A program made the translations under genes and the position numbers. Shown one piece after another: positions 41,989 to 50,151 of a stretch of DNA of 64,000 nt; within the stretch, counting starts at the first letter, position 1; the number at the start of each line of letters is the position of its first letter. The notes under the pieces are model-generated. The model was not told where the DNA came from. It saw nothing but the letters and a program-made list of their open reading frames with translations, and did not search any database. This DNA comes from Salinimicrobium sp035607535. GTDB taxonomy: Bacteria > Bacteroidota > Bacteroidia > Flavobacteriales > Flavobacteriaceae. The stretch covers positions 124,001 through 188,000 of the forward strand of contig NZ_JAYDZX010000003.1 of assembly GCF_035607535.1 (NCBI RefSeq), read 5' to 3'.

Positions 41989-43260
41989 ATGAATATTCTT
42001 ATCCTTGGCTCCGGCGGCCGTGAGCACACCTTTGCACACCAACTTTCCAAAAGTGACAATTGTGATAAACTTTTTGTAGCCCCAGGAAATGCCGGTACAG
42101 CAAAAATAGCAACAAATGTTGCATTGAGTGTGACAGATTTTGAAGCGGTCAAGCAGCTGGTACTAAAGGAAAATATTGAGATGATGGTGGTAGGACCCGA
42201 AGATCCTTTGGTGCAGGGAATTGTGGATTTTTTCAACCGGGATGAAGAATTAAAGAAGGTGGCGGTTGTAGGTCCTTCAAAGCGAGGTGCTTTACTGGAA
42301 GGAAGTAAAGAAAGAGCGAAAGAATTCATGGGTATGTACAAGATACCCACAGCAGCTTACGAAAGTTTTAAAGCAGAAAGCCTTGCTGCCGGAAAAGAAT
42401 TCCTCACTACGCTTAAACCACCATATGTTCTAAAAGCCGATGGACTTGCAGCCGGGAAAGGAGTTTTGATCCTCGACTCACTCGAGGAAGCACAGAAGGA
42501 ATTGGAAAATATGCTCACCAACAACAAGTTTGGAGCAGCCGGTAATACTGTGGTTATTGAAGAATTTTTGGATGGGATTGAACTAAGTGTTTTTGTCCTT
42601 ACCGATGGAAAAGATTATAAGATCCTGCCAACAGCCAAAGATTATAAGCGAATTGGAGAAGGAGATAAAGGGTTGAATACCGGTGGAATGGGAGCTATTT
42701 CCCCTGTTCCTTTTGCAGATAAGGATTTCATGAAAAAGGTGGAGGAAAGGATCGTAAAGCCAACGATCAATGGTCTCAAAGCTGAAGATATCGATTACAA
42801 AGGTTTTGTTTTCATAGGTTTAATAAAAGTGGGGGAGGAGCCTTATGTTATTGAATACAACGTGCGAATGGGTGATCCCGAAACCGAAGTGGTGCTGCCG
42901 CGTATAGAATCTGATCTTGTTGAGGTTTTTCAAAAAGTTGCTGCCGGTGCATTGAATGAGGTGGAACTCGAGGTGAAAAAGGAAGCCGCTGCTACTTTAG
43001 TGCTGGTTTCGGGAGGATATCCCGAAGCCTATGAAAAAGGAAAAGTTATTTCAGGACTGGAAAATATTGAAGATTCTATAGTCTTTCACGCAGGAACTGC
43101 CGAAAAGGATGGAAAGGTTGTGACCAGCGGTGGCCGCGTTTTAGCCATCACGTCATTTGGAGAGGACTATAAAGAGGCCATAAAAAAATCTTACCAAAAT
43201 GCCGATAAGCTTCATTTTGATAAGATGTATTTTAGAAAAGATATAGGTTTTGACCTCTAG
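41989..43260 (+). CDS. purD: Phosphoribosylamine-glycine ligase
   Basis: The 423-residue ATP-grasp enzyme performs the second step of purine synthesis, joining glycine to phosphoribosylamine. Signatures: MNILILGSGGREHTFAHQLSK at the N-terminus (in pieces), KADGLAAGKGV, VVIEEFLDGIELSVF and FVFIGLIKVGEEPYVIEYNVRMGDPETEVVLPR in parts. Length is standard (~420-430). Its stop codon overlaps that of the convergent DUF6341-type gene by two bases (CTAG). Confidence 0.97.
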   Translation: MNILILGSGGREHTFAHQLSKSDNCDKLFVAPGNAGTAKIATNVALSVTDFEAVKQLVLKENIEMMVVGPEDPLVQGIVDFFNRDEELKKVAVVGPSKRGALLEGSKERAKEFMGMYKIPTAAYESFKAESLAAGKEFLTTLKPPYVLKADGLAAGKGVLILDSLEEAQKELENMLTNNKFGAAGNTVVIEEFLDGIELSVFVLTDGKDYKILPTAKDYKRIGEGDKGLNTGGMGAISPVPFADKDFMKKVEERIVKPTINGLKAEDIDYKGFVFIGLIKVGEEPYVIEYNVRMGDPETEVVLPRIESDLVEVFQKVAAGALNEVELEVKKEAAATLVLVSGGYPEAYEKGKVISGLENIEDSIVFHAGTAEKDGKVVTSGGRVLAITSFGEDYKEAIKKSYQNADKLHFDKMYFRKDIGFDL

Positions 43261-43487
43261 CCAAGAAAAGAATGTGCGCTGGTTTCGCGCTTTTCTTCAT
43301 TGCGGTCATTGAATTTTTTCAGCTGTTTCATCCAGTAGATAAAAGCAGCAAAAGCAATAATGATAAAGATCCAGTTCACTGCATTTGCCAGCCACCAGCT
43401 ATCTAACTCAAGATTGGCCAATTCGTTGAACGGTGCGAACAGGTAATCTTCAAAAATGGTCTGTATCCCCTCGAAAAAATCCGTCAT
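43257..43487 (-). CDS. DUF6341-like small membrane protein
   Basis: The 76-residue product, MTDFFEGIQTIFEDYLFAPF onward, contains one membrane helix (ANAVNWIFIIIAFAAFIYWM, residues ~35-54) and a basic tail (KQLKKFNDRNEEKRETSAHS). The ATG at 43487 is preferred to the longer frame to 43571, which would run through the likely promoter element and add a non-conserved leader. The family name is from memory; function unknown. It is divergent from the DUF6427 gene 40 nt away, a frequent neighbour in flavobacteria. Confidence 0.7.
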   Translation of the reverse strand: MTDFFEGIQTIFEDYLFAPFNELANLELDSWWLANAVNWIFIIIAFAAFIYWMKQLKKFNDRNEEKRETSAHSFLG

Positions 43488-43507
43488 AGTAGTTATATTT
43501 AACTCCA

Positions 43508-43515
43508 CAAAAATA
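43508..43515 (-). promoter_or_regulatory. -7 promoter element (TATTTTTG) for the DUF6341-like gene
   Basis: TAnnTTTG match on the minus strand, 20 nt before the ATG at 43487. Confidence 0.5.
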
Positions 43516-43527
43516 TAAAAAACCCTA

Positions 43528-44451
43528 ATGCTAACAAGCTTTTTTAGCAATTCACGGCCAATCAACTTCATAATAGTGGCCGTTTATATTCTCATCTTCT
43601 ATCTATTTGCCAATGTTAGCACCCTGTTATCTTCCAACCTTTGGGTTATTTTGCAGGAGGTGGGAATGTTGCTCATACTTGTTCTTAGTGTGTTTTTGCT
43701 CAACTTCATTTCCGGAAGAAATGAATTGACAGGACGCAATGCCTACAAAAGCATATTGTTTGCAGGATTTCTCTGCATGTTTGCCGCGGCCATGCAAAAT
43801 AATGATGTCATTCTTGCGAATTTGTTCCTGCTGCTGGCACTAAGACGTATTCTTTCTTTCCGGTCACAGCGCGACACCGTAAAGAAAATCTTTGATGCAA
43901 CCTTGTGGGTTGGAGTAGCTTCTCTCTTCTATTTTTGGAGCATTCTCTTTTTATTTGTGGTCTACTTCGGCATACTGGTGCATGTAGGTCACAGGTTCAA
44001 GAACTGGTTGGTGCCACTGGTTGCAATTCTAACCCTGCTATCCCTGGTCACCTGTTTTGACCTCTTAATTACTGATACTTTTTATACCCTTACCGATTGG
44101 ACCCAGGCTTCAAATTTTGATTTTGAGAATTACCGCGATACCGGTTTACTCATTCCCGCTGCCTTCTTATTTGCTTTGACAGCATGGTCTACCTTCTTTT
44201 ATATGTTGATCATTCAAAAGGCCAGTGCCAATGCAAAAGCTTCTCTGTTCCTCATTCTGTTATGTGCGGGAGTGGCATTGACCGTGGCGGTTTTGGCACC
44301 TACAAAGAATGGCAGCGAACTCATGTTTTTCTTTGCTCCCCTGGCAATCATCGTCACCAATTATTTTCAGCATATGAATGATAAGTGGTTCAAGGAAATT
44401 CTGTTTGTTACAATAATCCTCCTGCCGGGATTGCTTCTGCTGCTGTTCTAG
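43528..44451 (+). CDS. DUF6427-like integral membrane protein
   Basis: The 307-residue protein consists of about nine or ten hydrophobic segments (e.g. INFIIVAVYILIFYLFANV, SILFLFVVYFGILVH, LFLILLCAGVALTVAVL) with short loops, and a SGRNELTGRNAYKSIL segment near residue 65. It has no recognisable catalytic site. This matches the DUF6427 family of flavobacterial multi-pass proteins (assignment from memory). It precedes the DUF4254-GT9 pair, although a separate -7 element lies between them. Confidence 0.7.
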   Translation: MLTSFFSNSRPINFIIVAVYILIFYLFANVSTLLSSNLWVILQEVGMLLILVLSVFLLNFISGRNELTGRNAYKSILFAGFLCMFAAAMQNNDVILANLFLLLALRRILSFRSQRDTVKKIFDATLWVGVASLFYFWSILFLFVVYFGILVHVGHRFKNWLVPLVAILTLLSLVTCFDLLITDTFYTLTDWTQASNFDFENYRDTGLLIPAAFLFALTAWSTFFYMLIIQKASANAKASLFLILLCAGVALTVAVLAPTKNGSELMFFFAPLAIIVTNYFQHMNDKWFKEILFVTIILLPGLLLLLF

Positions 44452-44497
44452 CCTTCAGAAGTTCGGGAATCACCCTTTAAAAAAGCTAAAAATCCGG

Positions 44498-44505
44498 TAC
44501 CTTTG
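44498..44505 (+). promoter_or_regulatory. -7 promoter element (TACCTTTG) for the DUF4254 gene
   Basis: TAnnTTTG match 53 nt before the ATG at 44559. Confidence 0.5.
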
Positions 44506-44558
44506 CCAAAATTGTAAATAGGCGGTTTCCTTTAAAGGAACCGGTAAATATTCAGAAT

Positions 44559-45170
44559 ATGTTTTCAGATAAAGCCAACCAAATATTCAACGAAGTAGTT
44601 GAAAAATATCATGAGATCAATACTGTGGGGCAGGAATTCCACAATCCCTATGATGAAAAGGAGCAGTTGCTGGAGCATTTGTTGTACCGCAAATGTTGGA
44701 TTGATACTGTGCAATGGCATTACGAAGACATTATTCGTGACCCCAACATAGATCCTGTTGCGGCCCTTAAGCTAAAGCGCCAGATCGACGCATCCAACCA
44801 GGATCGCACAGACATGGTGGAGTACATTGACAGTTACTTTCTTGATAAATACAAGGACGTAGAGCCCAAACCAAACGCTACTATTAATTCCGAAAGTCCC
44901 GCCTGGGCAATTGACCGGCTCTCGATCCTTGCCCTTAAGATCTACCACATGAATGAAGAGGCAAATCGCGTTGAGGCGGGGCAGGAACACATGATGAAAT
45001 GCCAGGCAAAACTCGACGTGTTGCTCGAACAGCGTGTAGATCTTTCTACGGCTATTAATCAACTTTTGGAGGATATCGCCAACGGAGACAAATACATGAA
45101 AGTCTACAGGCAGATGAAAATGTACAATGACGACGAGCTTAACCCTGTTCTAAGAGGGGCTAAAAAATAG
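44559..45170 (+). CDS. DUF4254 domain protein
   Basis: The 203-residue protein is predicted soluble and helical. DUF4254 signatures include FNEVVEKYHEINTV, LEHLLYRKCWIDTVQWHYEDIIRDP in parts, and IDASNQDRTDMVEYID. No catalytic motif is known for this family. It is regularly found directly before a glycosyltransferase family 9 gene, as here (9 nt gap), so a role with that enzyme in surface-glycan synthesis is plausible (inference). Confidence 0.85.
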   Translation: MFSDKANQIFNEVVEKYHEINTVGQEFHNPYDEKEQLLEHLLYRKCWIDTVQWHYEDIIRDPNIDPVAALKLKRQIDASNQDRTDMVEYIDSYFLDKYKDVEPKPNATINSESPAWAIDRLSILALKIYHMNEEANRVEAGQEHMMKCQAKLDVLLEQRVDLSTAINQLLEDIANGDKYMKVYRQMKMYNDDELNPVLRGAKK

Positions 45171-45179
45171 CATTTTTGG

Positions 45180-46223
45180 ATGGAGAGACCGCGCCACATC
45201 TTAGTTATTCGCCTTTCGGCAATGGGAGACGTGGCGATGATGGTGCCGGTACTCAAAGCTTTTACTGAAAAATATCCCGATGTAAAGCTCACCCTGCTTA
45301 CCCGAAGATTTTTTGCGCCTCTGTTTGAAGAAATACCCAATGTTGAGGTTTTTGATGCTGAAGTCAAAGGCAGACACAAAGGTATCGCCGGACTCTATAA
45401 ACTTTCTTCTGAACTTCTGGATCTAAAAATTGATGCAGTAGCCGATCTTCACAATGTACTTCGATCAAATATCCTGAAACTTTTTTTTAAGCTGAAGGGC
45501 CTACCGGCACGACAAATAGACAAGGGCCGCAGGGAAAAATCTGCTCTCACCCGAAGTAAAAACAAAGTTTTCAGGCAGCTGAAATCTACCCATCAACGCT
45601 ATGCTGATGTTTTTGGGAAGCTTGGATATCCCCTGGACCTGGCGTCAATAGAACTCCTGAAAAAGCAGGAATTGCCGCAGAAGGTTATGCAAATTACAGA
45701 AGAACCCACAGGAAAGTGGATAGGAGTTGCCCCTTTTGCCCAACATGCATCTAAAGCCTATCCGGAAGATCTCATGAAGGAGGTTTTACAGGAGCTCCAA
45801 AAAGAGGAAAATCTTAAGATATTATTGTTCGGTGGTGGACCGGTAGAAACCGGAAAACTTGCCGCCTGGGAATCTGAATTCCCTAATGTCATCTCTGTTG
45901 CAGGAAAGTTGATGTTTAAGGAAGAACTGGCTCTTATCTCTAATCTTGACCTTATGATCTCTATGGACAGCGGCAATGGACATTTGGCGGCCAATTACGC
46001 TGTTCCGGTGATCACTCTGTGGGGGCTCACTCATCCTTACACCGGTTTTGCTCCCTTTCGCCAGCCCCCAACAAATTTCCTTCTGCCCGATCTTGAAAAG
46101 TATCCCGCTATTCCCACCTCGATTTATGGAAAAGACATTCCGGAAGGATATGAAGAGGTAATGAGAAGCATTCCTCCGCAAAGGGTAGTTCAAAGAATAA
46201 TGGAAGTTCTGGAGCAGAATTGA
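45180..46223 (+). CDS. Glycosyltransferase family 9 (heptosyltransferase-like)
   Basis: The 347-residue GT-B protein starts MERPRHILVIRLSAMGDVAM, the N-terminal GT9 motif. The C-terminal half shows GVAPFAQHASKAYPEDLM and MDSGNGHLAANYAVPVITLWG, matching the ADP-heptose binding region (MDSgNgHlAa). It would transfer a heptose or related sugar to lipopolysaccharide core. The acceptor cannot be deduced. It forms a pair with DUF4254 and ends before a region of phrase-like repeats. Confidence 0.9.
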   Translation: MERPRHILVIRLSAMGDVAMMVPVLKAFTEKYPDVKLTLLTRRFFAPLFEEIPNVEVFDAEVKGRHKGIAGLYKLSSELLDLKIDAVADLHNVLRSNILKLFFKLKGLPARQIDKGRREKSALTRSKNKVFRQLKSTHQRYADVFGKLGYPLDLASIELLKKQELPQKVMQITEEPTGKWIGVAPFAQHASKAYPEDLMKEVLQELQKEENLKILLFGGGPVETGKLAAWESEFPNVISVAGKLMFKEELALISNLDLMISMDSGNGHLAANYAVPVITLWGLTHPYTGFAPFRQPPTNFLLPDLEKYPAIPTSIYGKDIPEGYEEVMRSIPPQRVVQRIMEVLEQN

Positions 46224-46230
46224 AATTTCA

Positions 46231-46270
46231 AGCACTAAGCACCAAGCACCAAAATCCAAATTCCAAAAAA
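46231..46270. repeat. Phrase-like direct quasi-repeat after the GT9 gene
   Basis: GCACTAAGCACCAAGCACCA reiterates AGCACYAA three times, then CCAAATTCCAAAA-like units follow. It continues toward a palindromic terminator and, beyond it, a second array (46325-46353) of TACCGTC/TACCATC units. No ORF. Confidence 0.6.
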
Positions 46271-46277
46271 AGATAAA

Positions 46278-46318
46278 AACAAGAGGCTTCAAAAATGCCA
46301 TTTTTGAAGCCTCTTGTT
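46278..46318. terminator. Bidirectional terminator, near-perfect long inverted repeat
   Basis: Bases 46278-46297 and 46299-46318 are reverse complements around a single central base; in RNA a 5-nt loop would open. It separates the convergent GT9 gene and the PaaE-like reductase. Internal A5 and T5 runs flank the loop. Confidence 0.85.
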
Positions 46319-46324
46319 CTAATA

Positions 46325-46353
46325 ACTACCGTCTACCATCTACCGTCTAAAGA
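46325..46353. repeat. Tandem quasi-repeat (CTACCRTC units)
   Basis: The motif CTACCGTCTACCATCTACCG consists of three near-identical 7-8-nt units, then TCTAAAGACT. It occupies the rest of the gap before the reductase stop codon. Confidence 0.55.
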
Positions 46354-46358
46354 CTAAC

Positions 46359-47411
46359 CTATACATCATCATAATCCACCTTTAGCGTTGCAGAAGTTGG
46401 GTGTGCCTGGCAGGTTAAGATAAGGCCTTCCTCGATTTCGCTATCCACAAGAATGGAGTTCTTTTCCATTTCGGCGGTACCTTCTGTTATACGGGCGACG
46501 CAGCTGCTGCAAATCCCACCCTGGCAAGAATATGGCACGTCGATGTCATTATCAAGAGCCATTTGTAATACAGTCTTGTTCTTTGGCATCGTTAATGAAA
46601 ATTCTTCTTCATCAACTTTTATAAGAAGCTCTGTGTCACCTGAAAGATCTGATTTTACCTGGCCTTCTACTTCGGTATTGAAAAGTTCAAAAAGGATCTT
46701 TTCTTTTTTAATGTTGTTGTTCAGGAGGATCTCGGTCACGTTATTGATCATATCTTCAGGTCCGCACAAGTAGAATTTTGTGAAGCTAACGTCCTTGAAC
46801 CTGTTCTTCAGCACATAATTCACTGTGCTTTGGTCGATCCTTCCATAATGGGATTCTTCTTCTTTGGTGCGGCTGTAAATGAATTCGATGAACAGCCTGT
46901 CCGGGTGCTCCATTTGCAGTTTCAGCAATTCTTTAAAGAAGATGGTATCGTCGGGAGTTTTATTTCCGTAGACAAGCACGAACCGGCTGTGCTTTTCCAC
47001 CTGTAGGACCGTTTTGAGAATAGACATTACAGGAGTAATTCCGCTTCCGGCAGCAAAGGCAGCATAGGTGTGCTGGTGGCCGTCCTGTTCCGGTTCAAAA
47101 ATGAACTTTCCTTCGGGCGGGTGAACTTCGAGAACATCGCCGGCTTTTAATTTATTATTTGCCAGGACAGAGAAGGTGCCATCTTTTACTTCCTTCACAG
47201 TCACCCTAAAGGTTTCGTCTGTTGGCGGAGTGCAAAGGGAATAGGCGCGGCGCACTTCTTTACCATTTATAGTGGTTTTAAGCGTAACATATTGTCCTGC
47301 TTTAAAGGAAAATTCCTTTTTTAATTCCTGTGGTATTTCAAATTCAAGGCTAACTGCCTCTTCTGTTTCCCTGATGATATTTTTGATCTTTAGCGGAAAG
47401 AATTTGCTCAT
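46359..47411 (-). CDS. 2Fe-2S ferredoxin-NADP(H) reductase-like protein (PaaE-type)
   Basis: The 350-residue flavoprotein has an FAD-binding domain (RRAYSLCTPP, RxYS motif), an NAD(P)-binding domain (AAGSGITPVMSIL) and a C-terminal plant-type 2Fe-2S ferredoxin domain. Four cysteines bind the cluster: CQGGICSSC (C-x4-C-x2-C) and a fourth in LTCQAHP. It passes electrons from NAD(P)H to a partner oxygenase, as in the PaaE subunit; the partner is absent here. ATG at 47411 is chosen because the open frame to 47501 would include the promoter element. Confidence 0.9.
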   Translation of the reverse strand: MSKFFPLKIKNIIRETEEAVSLEFEIPQELKKEFSFKAGQYVTLKTTINGKEVRRAYSLCTPPTDETFRVTVKEVKDGTFSVLANNKLKAGDVLEVHPPEGKFIFEPEQDGHQHTYAAFAAGSGITPVMSILKTVLQVEKHSRFVLVYGNKTPDDTIFFKELLKLQMEHPDRLFIEFIYSRTKEEESHYGRIDQSTVNYVLKNRFKDVSFTKFYLCGPEDMINNVTEILLNNNIKKEKILFELFNTEVEGQVKSDLSGDTELLIKVDEEEFSLTMPKNKTVLQMALDNDIDVPYSCQGGICSSCVARITEGTAEMEKNSILVDSEIEEGLILTCQAHPTSATLKVDYDDV

Positions 47412-47430
47412 TTCTCTTGGGTATTTGCGG

Positions 47431-47438
47431 CAAAAGTA
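47431..47438 (-). promoter_or_regulatory. -7 promoter element (TACTTTTG) for the PaaE-like gene
   Basis: TAnnTTTG match on the minus strand, 19 nt before the ATG at 47411. A TACTTTG repeat lies 5 nt further upstream. Confidence 0.55.
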
Positions 47439-47505
47439 CAAAGTATGTGAATTTATTCTTGTAACAAAATCGTAAATTTCCCTACTTGTAGTATAAAGCA
47501 AAAGG

Positions 47506-48990
47506 ATGTATAAAGACTTTATTTCTCTACAGTGGAAAGCTTTTTACCGCTCGGCCAGTTTCGGGAAGAGCCTCGGTCTAAAGATCTTCATGGCGTTCAT
47601 TGCCATTTACTTTTCACTGGTATTTTTACTATTGGGAATAGGCTTGCATCCATTGCTGAAAGAAGCTTTTCCTGCAGAAGAACCTTTGCAGATAGTTAAC
47701 CGTTTTTTGCTGGTATATTTTGCCCTTGAAATGATCATGCGTTTTATGTTGCAAACGCTGCCGGTGATGACAGTTAAACCTATGTTGTCTCTGCCTGTTC
47801 CGAAAGAAAAAATGGTGAATTATGTTCTTCTGAGATCTTTATTCTCATTTTTCAACTTTTTGCCCCTTTTGCTGTTCATTCCTTTTGCAGTATTTACCTG
47901 GTATGCAACCGATCTTTCCTGGGTCTCAGTACTGGCCTGGGCAGTAGCTGTCATCTCACTCGACCTGAGTGTGAATTACTTCAATTTTCTTCTCAAAAAG
48001 AGATTTGTAGATGATCTCAAAGCCCTGCTTCCCTATATCTTGATCGCACTTATCTTTTTTGGACTGGAGAATTACGGAATTTTCAGTATCACCAAGGTTT
48101 TTGGTGCCGGACTGAATTATGTGTTGGAAATGCCATTTTTGGCTCTCCTGCCTTTATTGCTTCTTTTCGCCTTATATAAATGGAATCAAAAAGTATTAAA
48201 AAGCAGGTTCTACCTGGATGAATCTCTCAAAGGGAAAGTAACTGAAGCAAAATCTCAGGATTTTCAATGGTTGAGAAGATTTGGAGATATTTCGACATTT
48301 CTTCAGCTAGACCTTAAAATGATTTGGCGTAATAAGCGGCCAAAGACCCTTATTTTTATTTCGTTGCTCATCATGGGCTACGGAATGATCTTTTATCCGC
48401 AGGAAACATATCAAAACATGCCCTCCATTTTTGTGTTTGTCGGGATCTTTATGACAGGTATCTTTATGATCAATTTCGGCCAGTTCATTCCTGCCTGGGA
48501 TTCATCGTACTATTCTATGATGATGGCACAGAACATTCCGCTAAAGCAGTACCTCAATTCCAAAGCTGCTTTGATCACCTTCAGCATAGTCATACTCACA
48601 ATTCTCACTACTCCTTATGTGTTTTTTGGATTAGACATTCTTTTGATCAATATTGTTTGTGCCATCTATAATATCGGGATCAATGTGCCGGTGCTATTGT
48701 TTGCAGGATCTTATAATAGAAAACGGATCGATCTTGAAAAAAGCCCTTTTATGAACTACCAGGGGACAGGAGCGGCGCAGTGGCTGGTGGGACTTCCACT
48801 GGTGATCCTTCCTATTCTACTTTTTTGGGCCCTCAATAAATTTCATTCTTTTGAAGCCGCTTTGTTAGTACTGGCAATTTTAGGTCTTCTAGGGATCATA
48901 TTCAGAAAGGGAATTATGGAGCAGGTGACAGAATCATACAGAAAAAATAAATATGCCATGATCAATGGTTTTAAACAAACAGGTGAATAG
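47506..48990 (+). CDS. DUF5687 family membrane protein (ABC permease-like)
   Basis: The 494-residue protein has about 10-11 membrane helices in two clusters (residues ~25-60, 110-215 and ~280-480). It starts MYKDFISLQWKAFYRSASFG. DUF5687 members sit beside an ATP-binding cassette protein and are probably the permease of that ABC exporter. The ABC gene begins 1 nt after its stop (TAG G ATG), strongly suggesting a pair. Confidence 0.85.
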   Translation: MYKDFISLQWKAFYRSASFGKSLGLKIFMAFIAIYFSLVFLLLGIGLHPLLKEAFPAEEPLQIVNRFLLVYFALEMIMRFMLQTLPVMTVKPMLSLPVPKEKMVNYVLLRSLFSFFNFLPLLLFIPFAVFTWYATDLSWVSVLAWAVAVISLDLSVNYFNFLLKKRFVDDLKALLPYILIALIFFGLENYGIFSITKVFGAGLNYVLEMPFLALLPLLLLFALYKWNQKVLKSRFYLDESLKGKVTEAKSQDFQWLRRFGDISTFLQLDLKMIWRNKRPKTLIFISLLIMGYGMIFYPQETYQNMPSIFVFVGIFMTGIFMINFGQFIPAWDSSYYSMMMAQNIPLKQYLNSKAALITFSIVILTILTTPYVFFGLDILLINIVCAIYNIGINVPVLLFAGSYNRKRIDLEKSPFMNYQGTGAAQWLVGLPLVILPILLFWALNKFHSFEAALLVLAILGLLGIIFRKGIMEQVTESYRKNKYAMINGFKQTGE

Positions 48991-48991
48991 G

Positions 48992-49708
48992 ATGATAACA
49001 GCAACAAACCTTTCTAAAGTATACGGCGGCACAAAGGTGCTGGAGATCGATCATCTTGAAGTTCCTCGTGGCCAGAGCTTTGGGTTGGTAGGAAATAATG
49101 GAGCGGGAAAAACCACTTTTTTCAGCCTTTTGTTAGATCTTATTCAGCCTACAACAGGGAATATTTTCAACAATGAAATCACGGTAAGCCAAAGTGAAGC
49201 GTGGAAACCTTTTACTTCTTCATTCATTGATGAAAGTTTTCTCATTGGATACCTTACCCCCGAAGAGTATTTTAATTTTGTGGGGGAACTGCGTAACCGG
49301 AATAAAGCCGATGTTGCTGCTTTCCTTCAGAATTTTGAAGAATTTTTCAACGGGGAGGTTTTGGGAAGAAAGAAATACCTGCGGGATCTCTCAAAAGGAA
49401 ACCAGAAAAAAGTCGGGATTGTAGCTGCTTTAATAGGTGACCCTGAAGTTGTGATCCTCGACGAACCTTTTGCCAACCTCGATCCCAGCACACAAATACG
49501 ACTAAAAGCTTTAATTAAGGACCTCACTGCCGATACAGATACCACTTTCCTTATCTCCAGTCACGATCTTATTCATATTACCGAAGTTTGTGAACGCATT
49601 GTAGTGTTGGATAAAGGTCTTGTGGTGAACGACATCAAAACTTCAGAAGCTACTTTAAAGGAACTGGAGCAGTATTTTGCAGGTGGATATGCTAAAGAGG
49701 TAGGATAA
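48992..49708 (+). CDS. ABC transporter ATP-binding protein
   Basis: The 238-residue ATPase has Walker A GNNGAGKTT, signature DLSKGNQKKVG and Walker B VVILDEPFANLDP, with an H-loop SSHD. The start at ATG 48992 (MITATNLSKVYGG) is 1 nt after the DUF5687 stop. An earlier ATG at 48965 would lie inside the permease gene. It probably energises the DUF5687 permease; the substrate is unknown. It ends in a TAATG overlap with the next gene. Confidence 0.95.
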   Translation: MITATNLSKVYGGTKVLEIDHLEVPRGQSFGLVGNNGAGKTTFFSLLLDLIQPTTGNIFNNEITVSQSEAWKPFTSSFIDESFLIGYLTPEEYFNFVGELRNRNKADVAAFLQNFEEFFNGEVLGRKKYLRDLSKGNQKKVGIVAALIGDPEVVILDEPFANLDPSTQIRLKALIKDLTADTDTTFLISSHDLIHITEVCERIVVLDKGLVVNDIKTSEATLKELEQYFAGGYAKEVG

Positions 49709-50028
49709 TGGTAGTAAGGATATGGCACGGCTATACAACACTTGAAAATGCAGATGCCTATGAGGAGCTGGTAACCTCCAGAATCTTTAAAGACATAGAG
49801 GCAAAAACGGGTGAAGGATTTAAAGGTGTTGAACTGCTGAAAAGAAAACTGAGCGAAGATGAAGTCGAATTTACTACCATGATGAGGTTTAAAGACCTTG
49901 AGACCATAAGAAAACTAACGGGAGAAGATTATGAAACCGCCTACGTGCCCCGGGAGGCCAGGGAGCTTCTCTCGAGATTTGACCAAAAGGTAACTCACCT
50001 GGAGGTCGTGCATTCTCAAATTCCTTAG
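49708..50028 (+). CDS. Antibiotic biosynthesis monooxygenase-like (ABM) small protein
   Basis: The 106-residue ferredoxin-like-fold protein opens MVVRIWHGYTTLENADAYEE and has MMRFKDLETIRKLTGEDYETAYVP, a pattern seen in ABM dimeric alpha-beta barrel proteins. These bind small aromatic or quinone-like ligands or are monooxygenases; substrate unknown. Its ATG overlaps the TAA of the ABC gene by one base, implying coupled expression. The 123-nt gap to porW shows no recognised element. Confidence 0.78.
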   Translation: MVVRIWHGYTTLENADAYEELVTSRIFKDIEAKTGEGFKGVELLKRKLSEDEVEFTTMMRFKDLETIRKLTGEDYETAYVPREARELLSRFDQKVTHLEVVHSQIP

Positions 50029-50151
50029 TACGGGTCCCTGAGATATCCTATCAACAGCAGCTATTTGCCGGGAAAAATTACCTATTTTTACCCTTCCACA
50101 ATAATATTTGCGGCACTTATAAGTTATTGCTAATAAGAAGAATCTGTTGAT

